DNA of 10,252 nucleotides from positions 1 to 10,252 of the forward strand of contig SKJD01000276.1 of NCBI GenBank assembly GCA_007116095.1, read 5' to 3'. Below the pieces are notes generated by a model, which had not been told where the DNA came from, did no database searches, and saw nothing but the letters and a program-made list of their open reading frames with translations. The number at the start of each line of letters is the position of its first letter. Position 1 is the first letter of the stretch. Source of the DNA: Candidatus Hydrogenedentota bacterium. Lineage in GTDB: Bacteria > Hydrogenedentota > Hydrogenedentia > Hydrogenedentales > SCBR16-9. A program made the position numbers and the translations under genes. This document shows, in pieces, positions 7,795-10,252 of this stretch.

Positions 7795-9027
7795 ATGCCT
7801 AAGTTTGCATACAAGGCATTGAACAAGGAAGGCAAGCAGATTTTCGGCGTGTTGCAAGCCGACAGTCAGGCGCTTGCCATCAATGATGTCCGTTCACTCG
7901 GTCTCTACCCCACCATGGTGCGCGAAGCCACCAAGCGGGACGAGAAAAAGTCGCGGAAGGAAAAGAAAGGCCTCGACGAGTTTTACATCGGCGGGGTGAA
8001 GTCAAAAGAAATTGTGGTGATGACCCGGCAGTTGGCGACCTTGATCGACGCCGGGTTGCCGTTGTTGCGCAGTTTGACCGTGCTCATTTCGCAGTTGAAG
8101 CCGTCGAAATTGCGGGATATCCTGAGAGAGGTTTCCGCTGATATTCAGGGGGGCGCCACGTTTGCCGAATCGCTGGCCAAACACCCGCGACAGTTTGACC
8201 GCCTTTATGTCAACATGGTGCGCGCTGGTGAAGTCGGCGGTATGCTCGAAGAGGTGCTCAGCCGTCTGGCGGAATTCATGGAACGCCGCCAACGCCTGAA
8301 GAGAGCGGTCATGTCCGCGTTGGTCTATCCCATCGCCGTTATTGTCATCGCCATTGCTATCGTGGGCTTCCTGCTCATGTACGTGGTGCCGATCTTCGGC
8401 GAAATCTTCCAGGAATTCGGCGGCGAGCTGCCCTGGCCGACCCAGTTCCTGATCGATGCCGGGGACTTCCTGATTTACAAATGGTGGCAGTTGGTCATCG
8501 GCTTCAATACGATCATGATCGTGTTCAAGCTCCTGGGTAAATCGGTGCTTATCAAAAAGGGCTTTGACCGGGTTGTGCTGAAGATGCCGTTGCTGGGTGA
8601 CTTGGTCGTCAAGATCGGTGTGGCGCGTTTCTCGCGTACGCTGGGCACCCTGATACACTCCGGTGTGCCGATTTTGCAAGCCTTGCGCATTACCCGCGAA
8701 ACGATCAGCAATAGCGTGATTCAGAACGCGGTGGACAAGGTGCACGACAGCATCAAGGAAGGGGAGACCATCGCCGCGCCCCTGGACGAGACCAAGGTCT
8801 TTCCCGCGATGGTGGTCAACATGATCGACGTCGGGGAAGAAACCGGTAGTCTGGACCAGATGCTGATGAAGGTGGCGGACATCTACGACGAAGAAGTGGA
8901 TGCGGCGGTCAACGCCATGCTCTCGCTCTTGGAGCCCGCGATCATCGTGATACTCGGTGGTGTGGTCGGTTTCATCCTGATCGCCCTGTACTTGCCGATC
9001 TTCACCCTCGGCGATCAGATATCCTAA
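7795..9027 (+). CDS. gspF: GspF/PilC-type inner-membrane platform protein
   Basis: Encodes 410 residues, typical for GspF/PilC. It is the polytopic platform on which the motor ATPases act to add or remove filament subunits. The N-terminus begins MPKFAYKALNKEGKQ, the family signature opening, followed by a Lys-rich stretch at about 42-60. Two homologous GspF cytoplasmic domains are seen (about 70-175 and 270-375), each with a leader of the type RQLATLIDAGLPLLRSL and RTLGTLIHSGVPILQAL and each closing with a Gly-Glu motif (AGEVGGMLEE; VGEETGSLDQ). Membrane segments lie at about 178-201, 228-247 and 378-404. The ATG follows AGGGAG at 7781-7786, just after the stop of gspE2. It is the only platform gene in the window and so is expected to serve all three ATPases. 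No truncation or missing region is apparent. Confidence 0.94.
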   Translation: MPKFAYKALNKEGKQIFGVLQADSQALAINDVRSLGLYPTMVREATKRDEKKSRKEKKGLDEFYIGGVKSKEIVVMTRQLATLIDAGLPLLRSLTVLISQLKPSKLRDILREVSADIQGGATFAESLAKHPRQFDRLYVNMVRAGEVGGMLEEVLSRLAEFMERRQRLKRAVMSALVYPIAVIVIAIAIVGFLLMYVVPIFGEIFQEFGGELPWPTQFLIDAGDFLIYKWWQLVIGFNTIMIVFKLLGKSVLIKKGFDRVVLKMPLLGDLVVKIGVARFSRTLGTLIHSGVPILQALRITRETISNSVIQNAVDKVHDSIKEGETIAAPLDETKVFPAMVVNMIDVGEETGSLDQMLMKVADIYDEEVDAAVNAMLSLLEPAIIVILGGVVGFILIALYLPIFTLGDQIS

Positions 9028-9041
9028 TCATGTGGTACTTT

Positions 9042-9076
9042 ATTGCGTCTGGAATGGAAACCGTTCCAGGCGCAAT
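9042..9076 (+). terminator. 16-bp hairpin between gspF and the pseudopilin gene
   Basis: Arms ATTGCGTCTGGAATGG (9042-9057) and CCGTTCCAGGCGCAAT (9061-9076) pair over 16 positions, including two G-U pairs, around an AAA loop, starting 14 bp after the gspF stop. The bases after it (GTTTACTT) form only a poor U-tract, so it may be a leaky terminator or an mRNA-stabilising structure. GGTACTT occurs as a direct repeat on both sides (9034-9040 and 9088-9094). The structure is directly visible; the terminator role is inference. Confidence 0.55.
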
Positions 9077-9124
9077 GTTTACTTGGCGGTACTTAACTGC
9101 GAAAATTGACAATCAGGATTGTTC

Positions 9125-9153
9125 AACGCAGTTTTACGAAAATCGGGTATAAT
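9125..9153 (+). promoter_or_regulatory. Candidate promoter of the pseudopilin gene
   Basis: A perfect -10 hexamer TATAAT lies at 9148-9153, 67 bp before the ATG at 9220; +1 would be near 9160, giving a leader of about 60 nt with an AAGGA ribosome binding site. At 17-bp spacing the -35 position (9125-9130) reads AACGCA, a poor match, so an activator or another element may be needed. A TTGACA at 9106-9111 is 36 bp away from the -10 and too far to pair with it. Confidence 0.45.
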
Positions 9154-9219
9154 TCAGATAACAAGGTTGCAGGTACACAGAACGGCGCGCAGCCGGACTC
9201 AGGCAGAAGGATTTTGCAA

Positions 9220-10170
9220 ATGACAAAAAATCGTGGCTTTACGCTGGTGGAATTGCTTGTGGTGATGGCGATCATCGCCATCCTTTCCGCCATTGTCGTG
9301 CCGAATGTGGCGAAGTACATCTCTCAGGCGCGGGCGAACCGCGCCCACGCGGAAATCGCCAGTATGGAATTGGCTATCACCAGCATGGTTTCGACTGCGG
9401 ATCGCGCCTACTTGCGTGACCTCTTTGACTTGCGCGAAATCAACCGCCTGTTGCGCCTCAACAACTATGTCGACAGCAACGGCCTGGTGACCCAGGATGG
9501 CTTCGAAGCGTTGCAGGAACTCTTTACCCGCACGACCTACGCCCTGTTGCGTCAGGGCCGCGCAACGCTGAACGACTATGACATGGATATCCGGGACAGC
9601 TTCCCGACCTTCGGCGATGGCGGCGGCGGTGATTTCCTTTACTCCTATATCCTGAACAACGACGTGGTGCAGCGCCTGGGTTCCAGCTACTTGCCGGACA
9701 TCAGTTTTGATCCCTGGGGCGAAAACCTCTACCAGGTGTTCCCGGGGCCCTGGCCGCTGAGCTTCCCCGCCGGGGATGATTTCCCCGAGCTGAGCCTGGC
9801 GCAGCGGGTGCCGAACGGCGATGGCACGGTGCAGGACTTGCTCCCGATTCCCTTCCGCACCTATATCATCACCGAAGCGGAACAGAACAACCTACCCGGT
9901 CAACGCCGCGCCTCCTCGCGTCCGGATGGGTACACCATCAGCGTCTATGATCCCGTCGTCGGGACCGATGTCCGCGTGGGCTATCCGGCCACCCGGGAGA
10001 AAGATATCTTCATCTGGTCCTACGGCGGCAACCTTATCAATGGCCAGCCCTTCTACCGTCCGGTGGATGAAAACAACATCTACCGTCAGCAGGAAGAAGA
10101 GTATATGGGCGGCGGTGACGATGTGAACAACTGGGACAATGGCCGCTCCTGGATGCGTTTCTATGGCTAA
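9220..10170 (+). CDS. gspG: GspG-like (pseudo)pilin with class III signal peptide, enlarged
   Basis: Encodes 316 residues. The N-terminus MTKNRG-FTLVELLVVMAIIAILSAIVVPNV is a textbook prepilin leader: cleavage after Gly6, Phe at +1, Glu at +5, then one hydrophobic helix that forms the filament core. The C-terminal half has DPWGENLYQVFPG (164-176) and DIFIWSYGGN (262-271), which match the DPWG and Ser-Tyr-Gly landmarks of GspG, the major T2SS pseudopilin. At 316 residues it is about twice the usual GspG length; the extra sequence lies mainly in two stretches, about 60-145 after the helix and about 177-245 between the two motifs. The ATG at 9220 has AAGGA at 9207-9211; the frame is open up to a TTG at 9106, but that would give a 44-residue leader and span the TATAAT box. 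No cysteines are seen. It follows gspF after a 192-bp gap with its own candidate promoter. It could be a specialised minor pseudopilin instead of the main subunit. Confidence 0.85.
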   Translation: MTKNRGFTLVELLVVMAIIAILSAIVVPNVAKYISQARANRAHAEIASMELAITSMVSTADRAYLRDLFDLREINRLLRLNNYVDSNGLVTQDGFEALQELFTRTTYALLRQGRATLNDYDMDIRDSFPTFGDGGGGDFLYSYILNNDVVQRLGSSYLPDISFDPWGENLYQVFPGPWPLSFPAGDDFPELSLAQRVPNGDGTVQDLLPIPFRTYIITEAEQNNLPGQRRASSRPDGYTISVYDPVVGTDVRVGYPATREKDIFIWSYGGNLINGQPFYRPVDENNIYRQQEEEYMGGGDDVNNWDNGRSWMRFYG

Positions 10171-10179
10171 TTCACGGCT

Positions 10180-10204
10180 GGGGTAGCGGCGCGTCCGCTA
10201 CCCC
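10180..10204 (+). terminator. Perfect 10-bp hairpin after the pseudopilin gene
   Basis: GGGGTAGCGG (10180-10189) and CCGCTACCCC (10195-10204) pair perfectly around a 5-nt loop, 9 bp after the stop codon. No U-tract follows; the next bases start another stem. It is a strong RNA structure suited to a terminator of the U-less kind or to protecting the 3' end of an abundant pilin mRNA. Confidence 0.55.
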
Positions 10205-10217
10205 GTCGTTGCGACGG
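10203..10217 (+). repeat. Second hairpin CCGTCG-TTG-CGACGG
   Basis: Six-base perfect arms with a 3-nt loop, sharing its first two C bases with the last two of the preceding hairpin, so the two stems compete by two base pairs. It lies about 28 nt before the next start codon and could influence read-through or translation of that gene. Confidence 0.4.
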
Positions 10218-10245
10218 CTCCGTGCCGGAAATTTGAGGTAAACGA

Positions 10246-10252
10246 ATGATGC
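10246..10252 (+). CDS. Start of a further gene, cut by the window edge
   Basis: Two successive ATG codons (10246 and 10249) follow a GAGGT ribosome binding site at 10235-10239 with normal spacing of about 6-9 nt. Only two codons are visible, so the product cannot be named; another pseudopilin or assembly gene would be expected from the context. Confidence 0.4.

Noticed and set aside
9083..9100. Sigma-54 promoter before the pseudopilin (TTGG...CTGC)
   Set aside because: The GG and GC elements are 12 bp apart where 10 is required, and the -24 element is poor.
9106..9219. Upstream TTG start for the pseudopilin
   Set aside because: It would give a 44-residue leader before the cleavage site, has no ribosome binding site, and covers the TATAAT box; ATG 9220 gives a normal 6-residue prepilin leader.

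Overview
The window holds one contiguous, plus-strand gene cluster for a type IV filament machine that mixes type II secretion (T2SS) and type IV pilus (T4P) components. In order it contains the 3' end of a GspK-like minor pseudopilin, a GspL (PilM+PilN-like) gene, a GspM/PilO-like gene, a gap of about 650 bp without a credible gene, a first GspE/PilB ATPase, a PilT retraction ATPase, a second GspE/PilB paralogue, a GspF/PilC platform protein, a large GspG-like pseudopilin, and the first bases of a further gene. No rRNA, tRNA, CRISPR array, insertion sequence or prophage gene is visible.

The machine must sit in a bacterial inner membrane. The GspK/GspL/GspM set normally works with an outer-membrane secretin, so a Gram-negative (diderm) organism is likely. 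The proteins are clearly divergent from proteobacterial T2SS/T4P, and composition is moderately GC-rich and even across the cluster. A diderm lineage outside the Proteobacteria (for example Hydrogenedentota or a PVC-like group) would fit, but this is a weak impression and not a sequence-based assignment.

Layout. 1-2377 is an assembly-platform block (gspK end, gspL, gspM); gspL and gspM overlap by 11 bp. 2378-3033 is a regulatory gap with several perfect inverted repeats and two candidate sigma-70 promoters; the downstream one (TTGACA-17-TAAAGT) starts about 40 nt before the Shine-Dalgarno-supported start of the first gspE. 3034-9027 is a tight motor/platform operon (gspE1-pilT-gspE2-gspF) with gaps of 12 bp each. 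9028-9219 separates gspF from the pseudopilin and holds a 16-bp hairpin and a perfect TATAAT, suggesting that the abundant filament subunit is expressed separately. 10171-10252 holds two adjacent hairpins and the start of another gene.

Inferred joint function. GspE1 and GspE2 would power filament assembly, PilT disassembly, all acting through GspF. GspL/GspM would couple the motor to the periplasm, GspG-like subunits would form the filament shaft and GspK would sit at its tip. The most notable points are three motor ATPases beside a single platform gene, a retraction ATPase among GspK/L/M-type genes, and a difference between the two GspE paralogues in the arginine of the N-terminal c-di-GMP-type motif.
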